A DNA stretch of 64,000 nucleotides from Saposhnikovia divaricata (lineage: Eukaryota > Streptophyta > Magnoliopsida > Apiales > Apiaceae). The notes below the pieces were generated by a model. The model saw nothing but the letters and a program-made list of their open reading frames with translations. It was not told where the DNA came from and did no database searches. Shown here piece by piece: positions 51,358-63,923 of this stretch (position 1 is its first letter; each line of letters starts with the position of its first letter). The DNA is taken from contig CM071595.1 in NCBI GenBank assembly GCA_036435485.1, positions 99,130,580 through 99,194,579 on the forward strand, given 5' to 3'. The position numbers were made by a program, and so were the translations under genes.

Positions 51358-54300
51358 AGTTTCGAGTCATATTAAAAATAGTAGTGATCTACTAAGATCT
51401 CCGATCAAATTAATTTTTTATTTTCTGTAACTTTGGGAATATCATTATATTAGATATATATTGACATCCGTACGGTTGGATAGTCCAAAAATATTTTTTA
51501 AAAATAGAAACAATAATCCGTGACAAAGAACTAGTTTCGAGTCATATTAAAAATAGTAGTGATCTACTAAAATCTCCGATCAAATTAATTTTTTATTTTC
51601 TGTAACTTTGGGAATATCATCATATTAGATATATATTGACATCCGTACGGTTGGATCGTCCAAAAATATTTTTTAAAAAATAGAAACAATAATCCGTGAC
51701 AAAGCACTATTTTCGAGTCATTTTAAAAATAGTAGTGATCTACTAAGATCTGAGATCAAATTAATTTTTTATTTTCTGTAACTTTGGGAATATCATCATA
51801 TTAGATATATATTGACATCCGTAAGGTTGGATCATTCAAAAATATTTTTTAAAAATAGAAACAATAATCCGTGACAAAGCACTAGTTTCGAGTCATATTA
51901 AAAATAGTAGTGATCTACTAAGATCTCTGATCAAATTAATTTTTTATTTTCTGTAACTTTGGGAATATCATCATATTAGATATATATTGACATCCGTACG
52001 GTTGGATCGTCCAAAATTATTTTTTAAAAAATAGAAACAATAATCCGTGACAAAGCACTAGTTACGAGTCATATTAAAAATAGTAGTGATCTACTAAGAT
52101 CTCCGATCAAATTAATTTTTTATTTTCTGTAACTTTGGGAATATCATCATTTTAGATATATATTGACATCCGTACGGTTGGATAGTCCAAAAATATTTTT
52201 TAAAAATAGAAACAATAATCCGTGACAAAGCACTAGTTTCGAGTCATATTAAAAATAGTAGTGATCTACTAAGATCTCTGATCAAATTAATTTTTTATTT
52301 TCTGTAACTTTGGGAATATCATCATATTAGATATATATTGACATCCGTACGGTTGGATCGTCCAAAAATATTTTTTAAAAAATAGAAACAATAATCCGTG
52401 ACAAAGCACTAGTTACGAGTCATATTAAAAATAGTAGTGATCTACTAAGATCTCCGATCAAATTAATTTTTTATTTTCTGTAACTTTGGGAATATCATCA
52501 TTTTAGATATATATTGACATCCGTACGGTTGGATAGTCCAAAAATATTTTTTAAAAATTGAAACAATAATCCGTGACAAAGCACTAGTTTCGAGTCATAT
52601 TAAAAATAGTAGTGATCTACTAAGATCTCTGATCAAATTAATTTTTTATTTTCTGTAACTTTGGGAATATCATCATATTAGATATATATTGACATCCGTA
52701 CGGTTGGATCGTCCAAAAATATTTTTTAAAAAATAGAAACAATAATCCGCGACAAAGCACTAGTTTCGAGTCATATCAAAAATAGTAGTGATCTACTAAG
52801 ATCTCCGATCAAATTAATTTTTTATTTTCTGTAACTTTGGGAATATCATTATATTAGATATATATTGACATCCGTACGGTTGGATAGTCCAAAAATATTT
52901 TTTAAAAATAGAAACAATAATCCGTGACAAAGCACTAGTTTCGAGTCATATTAAAAATAGTAGTGATCTACTAAGATCTCTGATCAAATTAATTTTTTAT
53001 TTTCTGTAACTTTGGGAATATCATCATATTAGATATATATTGACATCCGTAAGGTTGGATCGTTCAAAAATATTTTTTAAAAAATAGAAACAATAATCCG
53101 TGACAAAGCACTAGTTTCGAGTCATATTAAAAATAGTAGTGATCTACTAAGATCTCCGATCAAATTAATTTTTTATTTTCTGAAACTTTGGGAATATCAT
53201 CATATTAGATATATATTGACATCCGTACGGTAGGATCGTTCAAAAATATTTTTTAAAAATAGAAACAATAATCCGCGACAAAGCACTAGTTTCGAGTCAT
53301 ATTAAAAATAGTAGTGATCTACTAAGATCTCCGATCAAATTAATTTTTTATTTTCTGTAACTTTGGGAATATCATTATATTAGATATATATTGACATCCG
53401 TACGGTTGGATAGTCCAAAAATATTTTTTAAAAATAGAAACAATAATCCGTGACAAAGCACTAGTTTCGAGTCATATTAAAAATAGTAGTGATCTACTAA
53501 AATCTCCGATCAAATTAATTTTTTATTTTCTGTAACTTTGGGAATATCATCATATTAGATATATATTGACATCCGTACGGTTGGATCGTCCAAAAATATT
53601 TTTTAAAAAATAGAAACAATAATCCGTGACAAAGCACTATTTTCGAGTCATTTTAAAAATAGTAGTGATCTACTAAGATCTGAGATCAAATTAATTTTTT
53701 ATTTTCTGTAACTTTGGGAATATCATCATATTAGATATATATTGACATCCGTAAGGTTGGATCGTTCAAAAATATTTTTTAAAGATAGAAACAATAATCC
53801 GTGACAAAGCACTAGTTACGAGTCATATTAAAAATAGTAGTGATCTACTAAGATCTCCGATCAAATTAATTTTTTATTTTCTGAAACTTTGGGAATATCA
53901 TCATATTAAATATATATTGATATCCGTACGGTTGGATCGTTCAAAAATATTTTTAAAAATAGAAACAATAATCCGTGACAAAGCACTAGTTTCGAGTCAT
54001 ATTAAAAATAGTAGTGATGTACTAAGATCTCCGATCAAATTAATTTTTTATTTTCTGAAACTTTGGGAATATCATAATATTAGATATATATTGACATCCG
54101 TACGGTCGGATCGTTCAAAAATATTTTTTAAAAAATAGAAACAATAATCCGTGACAAAGCACTAGTTACGAGTCATATTAAAAATAGTAGTGATCTACTA
54201 AGATCTCCGATCAAATTAATTTTTTATTTTCTGAAACTTTGGGAATATCATCATATTAGATATATATTGACATCCGTACGGTTGGATCGTTCAAAAATAT

Positions 54301-54508
54301 TTTTTAAAAAATAGAAACAATAATCCGTGACAAAGCACTAGTTACGAGTCATATTAAAAATAATAGTGATCTACCAAGATCTCCGATCAAATTAATTTTT
54401 TATTTTCTGAAACTTTGGGAATATCATCATATTAGATATATATTGACATCCGTACGGTTGGATCGTTCAAATATATTTTTAAAAAATATAAACAATAATC
54501 CGTGACAA
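51358..54508 (+). repeat. 18-monomer duplicated block, copy 2 (6,493 bp spacing)
   Basis: This is the partner of 44865-48015. Private changes include AAAGAACTAG near 51528, CAAAATTATTTTTT near 52012 and AAAAATTGAAACA near 52556. It contains two dimers (TAGTCC at 52183, 52534, 52885), a cassette copy (53230) and the TTGATATCC/GTCGG tail (53917). The section from about 53386 to 54510 is copied again at 54790-55915, and 52990-54510 again at 61584-63104. Confidence 0.88.
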
Positions 54509-55479
54509 AGTACTAGTTTCGAGTCATATTAAAAATAGTAGTGATCTGCTAAGATCTCCGATCAAATTAATTTTTTATTTTCTGTAACTTTGGGAATATC
54601 ATCATTTTAGATATATATATTGACATCCGTACGGTTGGATCATTCAAAAATATTTTTTAAAAATAGAAACAATAATCCGTGACAAAGCACTAGTTTCGAG
54701 TCATATTAAAAATAGTAGTGATCTGCTAAGATCTCCGATCAAATTAATTTTTTATTTTCTGTAACTTTGGGAATATCATCATATTAGATATATATTGACA
54801 TCCGTACGGTTGGATAGTCCAAAAATATTTTTTAAAAATAGAAACAATAATCCGTGACAAAGCACTAGTTTCGAGTCATATTAAAAATAGTAGTGATCTA
54901 CTAAAATCTCCGATCAAATTAATTTTTTATTTTCTGTAACTTTGGGAATATCATCATATTAGATATATATTGACATCCGTACGGTTGGATCGTCCAAAAA
55001 TATTTTTTAAAAAATAGAAACAATAATCCGTGACAAAGCACTATTTTCGAGTCATTTTAAAAATAGTAGTGATCTACTAAGATCTGAGATCAAATTAATT
55101 TTTTATTTTCTGTAACTTTGGGAATATCATCATATTAGATATATATTGACATCCGTAAGGTTGGATCGTTCAAAAATATTTTTTAAAGATAGAAACAATA
55201 ATCCGTGACAAAGCACTAGTTACGAGTCATATTAAAAATAGTAGTGATCTACTAAGATCTCCGATCAAATTAATTTTTTATTTTCTGAAACTTTGGGAAT
55301 ATCATCATATTAAATATATATTGATATCCGTACGGTTGGATCGTTCAAAAATATTTTTAAAAATAGAAACAATAATCCGTGACAAAGCACTAGTTTCGAG
55401 TCATATTAAAAATAGTAGTGATGTACTAAGATCTCCGATCAAATTAATTTTTTATTTTCTGAAACTTTGGGAATATCAT
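54509..55479 (+). repeat. Third copy of the cassette tail (1,404 bp spacing)
   Basis: Two adjacent monomers with GATCTGCTAAG (near 54544 and 54720) lead into TAGTCC, AAAATCTCC, CGTCC, CACTATTTTCG, AAAGATAG and TTGATATCC (55321), which match 53386-54510 at +1,404 bp (8 monomers) from about 54790. The copy carries ACATCTGTACGG near 55499, a CpG to TpG change in the barcode. Confidence 0.8.
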
Positions 55480-57235
55480 AATATTAGATATATATTGACA
55501 TCTGTACGGTCGGATCGTTCAAAAATATTTTTTAAAAAATAGAAACAATAATCCGTGACAAAGCACTAGTTACGAGTCATATTAAAAATAGTAGTGATCT
55601 ACTAAGATCTCCGATCAAATTAATTTTTTATTTTCTGAAACTTTGGGAATATCATCATATTAGATATATATTGACATCCGTACGGTTGGATCGTTCAAAA
55701 ATATTTTTTAAAAAATAGAAACAATAATCCGTGACAAAGCACTAGTTACGAGTCATATTAAAAATAATAGTGATCTACCAAGATCTCCGATCAAATTAAT
55801 TTTTTATTTTCTGAAACTTTGGGAATATCATCATATTAGATATATATTGACATCCGTACGGTTGGATCGTTCAAATATTTTTTAAAAAATATAAACAATA
55901 ATCCGTGACAAAGTACTAGTTACGAGTCATATTAAAAATAGTAGTGATGTACTAAGATCTCCGATCAAATTAATTTTTTATTTTCTGAAACTTTGGGAAT
56001 ATCATCATTTTAGATATATATATTGACATCCGTACGGTTGGATCATTCAAAAATATTTTTTAAAAATAGAAACAATAATCCGTGACAAAGCACTAGTTTC
56101 GAGTCATATTAAAAATAGTAGTGATCTGCTAAGATCTCCGATCAAATTAATTTTTTATTTTCTGTAACTTTGGGAATATCATCATATTAGATATATATTG
56201 ACATCCGTACGGTTGGATCGTTCAAAAATATTTTTAAAAAAATAGAAACAATAATCCGTGACAAAGCACTAGTTACGAGTCATATTAAAAATAGTAGTGA
56301 TCTACTAAGATCTCCGATCAAATTAATTTTTTATTTTCTGAAACTTTGGGAATATCATCATATTAGATATATATTGACATCCGTACGGTTGGATCGTTCA
56401 AAAATATTTTTTAAAAAATAGAAACAATAATCCGTGACAAAGCACTAGTTACGAGTCATATTAAAAATAATAGTGATCTACCAAGATCTCCGATCAAATT
56501 AATTTTTTATTTTCTGAAACTTTGGGAATATCATCATATTAGATATATATTGACATCCGTACGGTTGGATCGTTCAAATATATTTTTAAAAAATATAAAC
56601 AATAATCCGTGACAAAGTACTAGTTACGAGTCATATTAAAAATAGTAGTGATGTACTAAGATCTCCGATCAAATTAATTTTTTATTTTCTGAAACTTTGG
56701 GAATATCATCATTTTAGATATATATTGATATCCGTACGGTTGGATCGTTCAAAAATATTTTTTAAAAAATAGAAACAATAATCCGTGACAAAGCACTAGT
56801 TACGAGTCATTTTAAAAATAGTAGTGATCTACTAAGATCTCCGATCAAATTAATTTTTTATTTTCTGTAACTTTGGAAAATCATCATATTAGATATATAT
56901 TGACATCCGTACGGTTGGATCGTCCAAAAATATTTTTTAAAAAATAGAAACAATAATCCGTGACAAAGAACTAGTTACGAGTCATTTTAAAAATAGTAGT
57001 GATCTACTAAGATCTGAGATCAAATTAATTTTTTATTTTCTGTAACTTTGGGAATATCATCATATTAGATATATATTGACATCCGTAAGGTTGGATCGTT
57101 CAAAAATATTTTTTAAAGATAGAAACAATAATCCGTGACAAAGCACTAGTTACGAGTCATATTAAAAATAGTAGTGATGTACTAAGATCTCCGATCAAAT
57201 TAATTTTTTATTTTCTGAAACTTTGTGAATATCAT
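55480..57235 (+). repeat. 10-mer higher-order repeat, unit 1 (1,756 bp)
   Basis: Markers repeat at +1,756 bp: the GTCGG barcode (near 55508/57264), AATAATAGTGATCTACC (near 55768/57524), CAAATATTTTTTAAAAAA with TATAAACA (near 55873/57629), the extra AT in TAGATATATATATTG, GATCTGCTAAG, a second AATAATAG, CATCATTTTAG with TTGATATCC (56725/58481), TTTGGAAAATCATC (56875/58631) and AAAGAACTAG. A private TTTGTGAAT is seen near 57222. Confidence 0.88.
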
Positions 57236-58991
57236 CATATTAGATATATATTGACATCCGTACGGTCGGATCGTTCAAAAATATTTTTTAAAAAATAGAA
57301 ACAATAATCCGTGACAAAGCACTAGTTACGAGTCATATTAAAAATAGTAGTGATCTACTAAGATCTCCGATCAAATTAATTTTTTATTTTCTGAAACTTT
57401 GGGAATATCATCATATTAGATATATATTGACATCCGTACGGTTGGATCGTTCAAAAATATTTTTTAAAAAATAGAAACAATAATCCGTGACAAAGCACTA
57501 GTTACGAGTCATATTAAAAATAATAGTGATCTACCAAGATCTCCGATCAAATTAATTTTTTATTTTCTGAAACTTTGGGAATATCATCATATTAGATATA
57601 TATTGACATCCGTACGGTTGGATCGTTCAAATATTTTTTAAAAAATATAAACAATAATCCGTGACAAAGTACTAGTTACGAGTCATATTAAAAATAGTAG
57701 TGATGTACTAAGATCTCCGATCAAATTAATTTTTTATTTTCTGAAACTTTGGGAATATCATCATTTTAGATATATATATTGACATCCGTACGGTTGGATC
57801 ATTCAAAAATATTTTTTAAAAATAGAAACAATAATCCGTGACAAAGCACTAGTTTCGAGTCATATTAAAAATAGTAGTGATCTGCTAAGATCTCCGATCA
57901 AATTAATTTTTTATTTTCTGTAACTTTGGGAATATCATCATATTAGATATATATTGACATCCGTACGGTTGGATCGTTCAAAAATATTTTTAAAAAAATA
58001 GAAACAATAATCCGTGACAAAGCACTAGTTACGAGTCATATTAAAAATAGTAGTGATCTACTAAGATCTCCGATCAAATTAATTTTTTATTTTCTGAAAC
58101 TTTGGGAATATCATCATATTAGATATATATTGACATCCGTACGGTTGGATCGTTCAAAAATATTTTTTAAAAAATAGAAACAATAATCCGTGACAAAGCA
58201 CTAGTTACGAGTCATATTAAAAATAATAGTGATCTACCAAGATCTCCGATCAAATTAATTTTTTATTTTCTGAAACTTTGGGAATATCATCATATTAGAT
58301 ATATATTGACATCCGTACGGTTGGATCGTTCAAATATATTTTTAAAAAATATAAACAATAATCCGTGACAAAGTACTAGTTACGAGTCATATTAAAAATA
58401 GTAGTGATGTACTAAGATCTCCGATCAAATTAATTTTTTATTTTCTGAAACTTTGGGAATATCATCATTTTAGATATATATTGATATCCGTACGGTTGGA
58501 TCGTTCAAAAATATTTTTTAAAAAATAGAAACAATAATCCGTGACAAAGCACTAGTTACGAGTCATTTTAAAAATAGTAGTGATCTACTAAGATCTCCGA
58601 TCAAATTAATTTTTTATTTTCTGTAACTTTGGAAAATCATCATATTAGATATATATTGACATCCGTACGGTTGGATCGTCCAAAAATATTTTTTAAAAAA
58701 TAGAAACAATAATCCGTGACAAAGAACTAGTTACGAGTCATTTTAAAAATAGTAGTGATCTACTAAGATCTGAGATCAAATTAATTTTTTATTTTCTGTA
58801 ACTTTGGGAATATCATCATATTAGATATATATTGACATCCGTAAGGTTGGATCGTTCAAAAATATTTTTTAAAGATAGAAACAATAATCCGTGACAAAGC
58901 ACTAGTTACGAGTCATATTAAAAATAGTAGTGATGTACTAAGATCTCCGATCAAATTAATTTTTTATTTTCTGAAACTTTGGGAATATCAT
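57236..58991 (+). repeat. 10-mer higher-order repeat, unit 2 (1,756 bp)
   Basis: This is the direct tandem copy of 55480-57235. By eye it is almost identical, making it one of the youngest events in the window. The match ends near 59011, where this unit continues with GTATGGTTGGATAGTTC rather than GTCGG. The second half (about 58000-59192) is copied a further time at 62731-63923. Confidence 0.88.
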
Positions 58992-59674
58992 CATATTAGA
59001 TATATATTGACATCCGTATGGTTGGATAGTTCAAAAATATTTTTTAAAAAATAGAAACAATAATCCGTGACAAAGCACTAGTTACGAGTCATATTAAAAA
59101 TAGTAGTGATCTACTAAGATCTCCGATCAAATTAATTTATTATTTTCTGAAACTTTGGGAATATCATCATATTAGATATATATTGACATCCGTACGGTTG
59201 GATCGTTCAAATATATTTTTAAAAAATATAAACAATAATCCGTGACAAAGTACTAGTTACGAGTCATATTAAAAATAGTAGTGATGTACTAAGATCTCCG
59301 ATCAAATTAATTTTTTATTTTCTGAAACTTTGGGAATATCATCATTTTAGATATATATTGACATCCGTACGGTTGGATCATTCAAAAATATTTTTTAAAA
59401 ATAGAAACAATAATCCGTGACAAAGCACTAGTTTCGAGTCATATTAAAAATAGTAGTGATCTACTAAGATCTCTGATCAAATTAATTTTTTATTTTCTGT
59501 AACTTTGGGAATATCATCATATTAGATATATATTGATATCCGTACGGTTGGATCGTTCAAAAATATTTTTAAAAATAGAAACAATAATCCGTGACAAAGC
59601 ACTAGTTTCGAGTCATATTAAAAATAGTAGTGATCTACTAAGATCTCTGATCAAATTAATTTTTTATTTTCTGT
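58992..59674 (+). repeat. Linking monomers with a duplicated TTGATATCC monomer
   Basis: GTATGGTTGGATAGTTC, ATTAATTTATT and CAAATATATT monomers (as in the 4-mer region) are followed by CATCATTTTAG and then CTCTGATC monomers. The TTGATATCC monomers at 59533 and 59707 are neighbours 174 bp apart, a single-monomer tandem duplication at the border of the next block. Confidence 0.75.
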
Positions 59675-60655
59675 AACTTTGGGAATATCATCATATTAGA
59701 TATATATTGATATCCGTACGGTTGGATCGTTCAAAAATATTTTTAAAAATAGAAACAATAATCCGTGACAAAGCACTAGTTTCGAGTCATATTAAAAATA
59801 GTAGTGATGTACTAAGATCTCCGATCAAATTAATTTTTTATTTTCTGAAACTTTGGGATTATCATCATATTAGATATATATTGACATCCGTACGGTTGGA
59901 TCGTTCAAAAATATTTTTTGAAAATAGAAACAATAATCCGTGACAAAGCACTAGTTTCGAGTCATATTAAAAATAGTAGTGATCTACTAAGATCTCCGAT
60001 CAAATTTATTTTTTATTTTCTGTAACTTTGGGAATATCATCATATTAGATATATATTGACATCCGTACGGTTGGATCGTCCAAAAATATTTTTTAAAAAT
60101 AGAAACAATAATCCGTGACAAAGCACTTGTTACGAGTCATATTAAAAATAGTAGTGATCTACTAAGATCTCCGATCAAATTAATTTTTTATTTTCTGAAA
60201 CTTTGGGAATATCATCATATTAGATATATATTGACATCCGTATGGTTGGATCGTTCAAAAATATTTTTTAAAAATAGAAACAATAATCCGCGACAAAGCA
60301 CTAGTTTCGAGTCATATCAAAAATAGTAGTGATCTACTAAGATCTCCGATCAAATTAATTTTTTATTTTCTGTAACTTTGGGAATATCATTATATTAGAT
60401 ATATATTGACATCCGTACGGTTGGATAGTCCAAAAATATTTTTTAAAAATAGAAACAATAATCCGTGACAAAGCACTAGTTTCGAGTCATATTAAAAATA
60501 GTAGTGATCTACTAAGATCTCTGATCAAATTAATTTTTTATTTTCTGTAACTTTGGGAATATCATCATATTAGATATAAATTGACATCCGTACGGTTGGA
60601 TCGTCCAAAAATATTTTTTAAAAAATAGAAACAATAATCCGTGACAAAGCACTAG
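59675..60655 (+). repeat. Distant copy of 42310-43290 (17,365 bp spacing)
   Basis: The order TTGATATCC (59707), GGGATTATC with TTTTTTGAAAATAG, TCAAATTTATT, CACTTGTTACG, GTATGG (60240), CCGCGAC with CATATCAAAA, CATTATATT with TAGTCC, and CTCTGATC is the same as at 42342-43200. A private TAGATATAAATTG lies near 60574. The end of this segment overlaps a match to the 9-mer region near 20.7-21.8 kb. Confidence 0.84.
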
Positions 60656-61450
60656 TTACGAGTCATTTTAAAAATAGTAGTGATCTACTAAGATCTGAGA
60701 TCAAATTAATTTTTTATTTTCTGTAACTTTGGGAATATCATCATATTAGATATATATTGACATCCGTAAGGTTGGATCGTTCAAAAATATTTTTTAAAGA
60801 TAGAAACAATAATCCGTGACAAAGCACTAGTTACGAGTCATATTAAAAATAGTAGTGATCTACTAAGATCTCCGATCAAATTAATTTTTTATTTTCTGAA
60901 ACTTTGGGAATATCATCATATTAGATATATATTGATATCCATACGGTTGGATCGTTCAAAAATATTTTTAAAAATAGAAACAATAATCCGTGACAAAGCA
61001 CTAGTTTCGAGTCATATTAAAAATAGTAGTGATGTACTAAGATCTCCGATCAAATTAATTTTTTATTTTCTGAAACTTTGGGAATATCATAATATTAGAT
61101 ATATATTGACATCCGTACGGTTGGATCGTTCAAATTTTTTTTTAAAAAAATAGAAACAATAATCCGTGACAAAGCACTAGTTACGAGTCATATTAAAAAT
61201 AGTAGTGATCTACTAAGATCTCAGATCAAATTAATTTTTTATTTTCTGAAACTTTGGGAATATCATCATATTAGATATATATTGACATCCGTACGGTTGG
61301 ATCGTTCAAAAATATTTTTTAAAAAATAGAAACAATAATCCGTGACAAAGCACTAGTTACGAGTCATATTAAAAATAGTAGTGATCTACTAAGATCTCCG
61401 GTCAAATTAATTTTTTATTTTCTGTGACTTTGGGAATATCATCATATTAG
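60341..61450 (+). repeat. Distant copy of the 9-mer region (39,648 bp spacing)
   Basis: TTGATATCC at 60932 corresponds to 21284, and CAAATTTTTTTTTTAAAAA (near 61132) to the tract near 21484. CATTATATT, TAGTCC, CTCTGATC, GAG and AAAGATAG agree in order. Differences include GTACGG for GTACAG near 60591, TTGATATCCATACGG near 60935, CCGGTC near 61398 and CTGTGAC near 61424. The segment ends where AAGG replaces ACGG/CGTCC near 61467. Confidence 0.82.
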
Positions 61451-62730
61451 ATATATATTGACATCCGTAAGGTTGGATCGTTCAAAAATATTTTTTAAAA
61501 AATAGAAACAATAATCTGTGACAAAGCACTAGTTACGAGTCATTTTAAAAATAGTAGTGATCTACTAAGATCTCCGATCAAATTAATTTTTTATTTTCTG
61601 TAACTTTGGGAATATCATCATATTAGATATATATTGACATCCGTAAGGTTGGATCGTTCAAAAATATTTTTTAAAAAATAGAAACAATAATCCGTGACAA
61701 AGCACTAGTTTCGAGTCATATTAAAAATAGTAGTGATCTACTAAGATCTCCGATCAAATTAATTTTTTATTTTCTGAAACTTTGGGAATATCATCATATT
61801 AGATATATATTGACATCCGTACGGTAGGATCGTTCAAAAATATTTTTTAAAAATAGAAACAATAATCCGCGACAAAGCACTAGTTTCGAGTCATATTAAA
61901 AATAGTAGTGATCTACTAAGTTCTCCGATCAAATTAATTTTTTATTTTCTGTAACTTTGGGAATATCATTATATTAGATATATATTGACATCCGTACGGT
62001 TGGATAGTCCAAAAATATTTTTTAAAAATAGAAACAATAATCCGTGACAAAGCACTAGTTTCGAGTCATATTAAAAATAGTAGTGATCTACTAAAATCTC
62101 CGATCAAATTAATTTTTTATTTTCTGTAACTTTGGGAATATCATCATATTAGATATATATTGACATCCGTACGGTTGGATCGTCCAAAAATATTTTTTAA
62201 AAAATAGAAACAATAATCCGTGACAAAGCACTATTTTCGAGTCATTTTAAAAATAGTAGTGATCTACTAAGATCTGAGATCAAATTAATTTTTTATTTTC
62301 TGTAACTTTGGGAATATCATCATATTAGATATATATTGACATCCGTAAGGTTGGATCGTTCAAAAATATTTTTTAAAGATAGAAACAATAATCCGTGACA
62401 AAGCACTAGTTACGAGTCATATTAAAAATAGTAGTGATCTACTAAGATCTCCGATCAAATTAATTTTTTATTTTCTGAAACTTTGGGAATATCATCATAT
62501 TAAATATATATTGATATCCGTACGGTTGGATCGTTCAAAAATATTTTTAAAAATAGAAACAATAATCCGTGACAAAGCACTAGTTTCGAGTCATATTAAA
62601 AATAGTAGTGATGTACTAAGATCTCCGATCAAATTAATTTTTTATTTTCTGAAACTTTGGGAATATCATAATATTATATATATATTGACATCCGTACGGT
62701 CGGATCGTTCAAAAATATTTTTTAAAAAAT
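61451..62730 (+). repeat. Cassette copy at the right end
   Basis: CGGTAGG (61824), TAGTCC, AAAATCTCC, CACTATTTTCG, AAAGATAG, TTAAATATATATTGATATCC (TTG at 62511) and GTCGG follow the cassette order. Offsets are 36,143 bp to the 25681 copy and 8,594 bp to the 53230 copy, each exact at both 61824 and 62511. Private changes are CTAAGTTCTCC near 61917 and TATTATATATATATTG near 62676. Confidence 0.84.
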
Positions 62731-63923
62731 AGAAACAATAATCCGTGACAAAGCACTAGTTACGAGTCATATTAAAAATAGTAGTGATCTACTAAGATCT
62801 CCGATCAAATTAATTTTTTATTTTCTGAAACTTTGGGAATATCATCATATTAGATATATATTGACATCCGTACGGTTGGATCGTTCAAAAATATTTTTTA
62901 AAAAATAGAAACAATAATCCGTGACAAAGCACTAGTTACGAGTCATATTAAAAATAATAGTGATCTACCAAGATCTCCGATCAAATTAATTTTTTATTTT
63001 CTGAAACTTTGGGAATATCATCATATTAGATATATATTGACATCCGTACGGTTGGATCGTTCAAATATATTTTTAAAAAATATAAACAATAATCCGTGAC
63101 AAAGTACTAGTTACGAGTCATATTGAAAATAGTAGTGATGTACTAAGATCTCCGATCAAATTAATTTTTTATTTTCTGAAACTTTGGGAATATCATCATT
63201 TTAGATATATATTGATATCCGTACGGTTGGATCGTTCAAAAATATTTTTTAAAAAATAGAAACAATAATCCGTGACAAAGCACTAGTTACGAGTCATTTT
63301 AAAAATAGTAGTGATCTACTAAGATCTCCGATCAAATTAATTTTTTATTTTCTGTAACTTTGGAAAATCATCATATTAGATATATATTGACATCCGTACG
63401 GTTGGATCGTCCAAAAATATTTTTTAAAAAATAGAAACAATAATCCGTGACAAAGAACTAGTTACGAGTCATTTTAAAAATAGTAGTGATCTACTAAGAT
63501 CTGAGATCAAATTAATTTTTTATTTTCTGTAACTTTGGGAATATCATCATATTAGATATATATTGACATCCGTAAGGTTGGATCGTTCAAAAATATTTTT
63601 TAAAGATAGAAACAATAATCCGTGACAAAGCACTAGTTACGAGTCATATTAAAAATAGTAGTGATGTACTAAGATCTCCGATCAAATTAATTTTTTATTT
63701 TCTGAAACTTTGGGAATATCATCATATTAGATATATATTGACATCCGTATGGTTGGATAGTTCAAAAATATTTTTTAAAAAATAGAAACAATAATCCGTG
63801 ACAAAGCACTAGTTACGAGTCATATTAAAAATAGTAGTGATCTACTAAGATCTCCGATCAAATTAATTTATTATTTTCTGAAACTTTGGGAATATCATCA
63901 TATTAGATATATATTGACATCCG
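62731..63923 (+). repeat. Copy of 58000-59192 (4,731 bp spacing)
   Basis: AATAATAGTGATCTACC, CAAATATATT, CATCATTTTAG with TTGATATCC (TTG 63212, partner 58481), TTTGGAAAATCATC (63362, partner 58631), AAAGAACTAG, GAG with AAAGATAG, GTATGGTTGGATAGTTC and ATTAATTTATT all match at +4,731 bp (27 monomers). A private CATATTGAAAATAG near 63123 is also seen near 48037. Confidence 0.84.

Noticed and set aside
4666..62732. Open reading frames of 66-136 codons on the + strand, all with very similar products
   Set aside because: They start at TTG in TTGATATCC, TTGACATCC or TTGGGAATA, not ATG; each is just about 1.3 to 2.3 monomers read until a stop. The monomer length (175-176 bp) is not a multiple of three, so the frame changes at every repeat. 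Similarity between them reflects the satellite, not protein selection.
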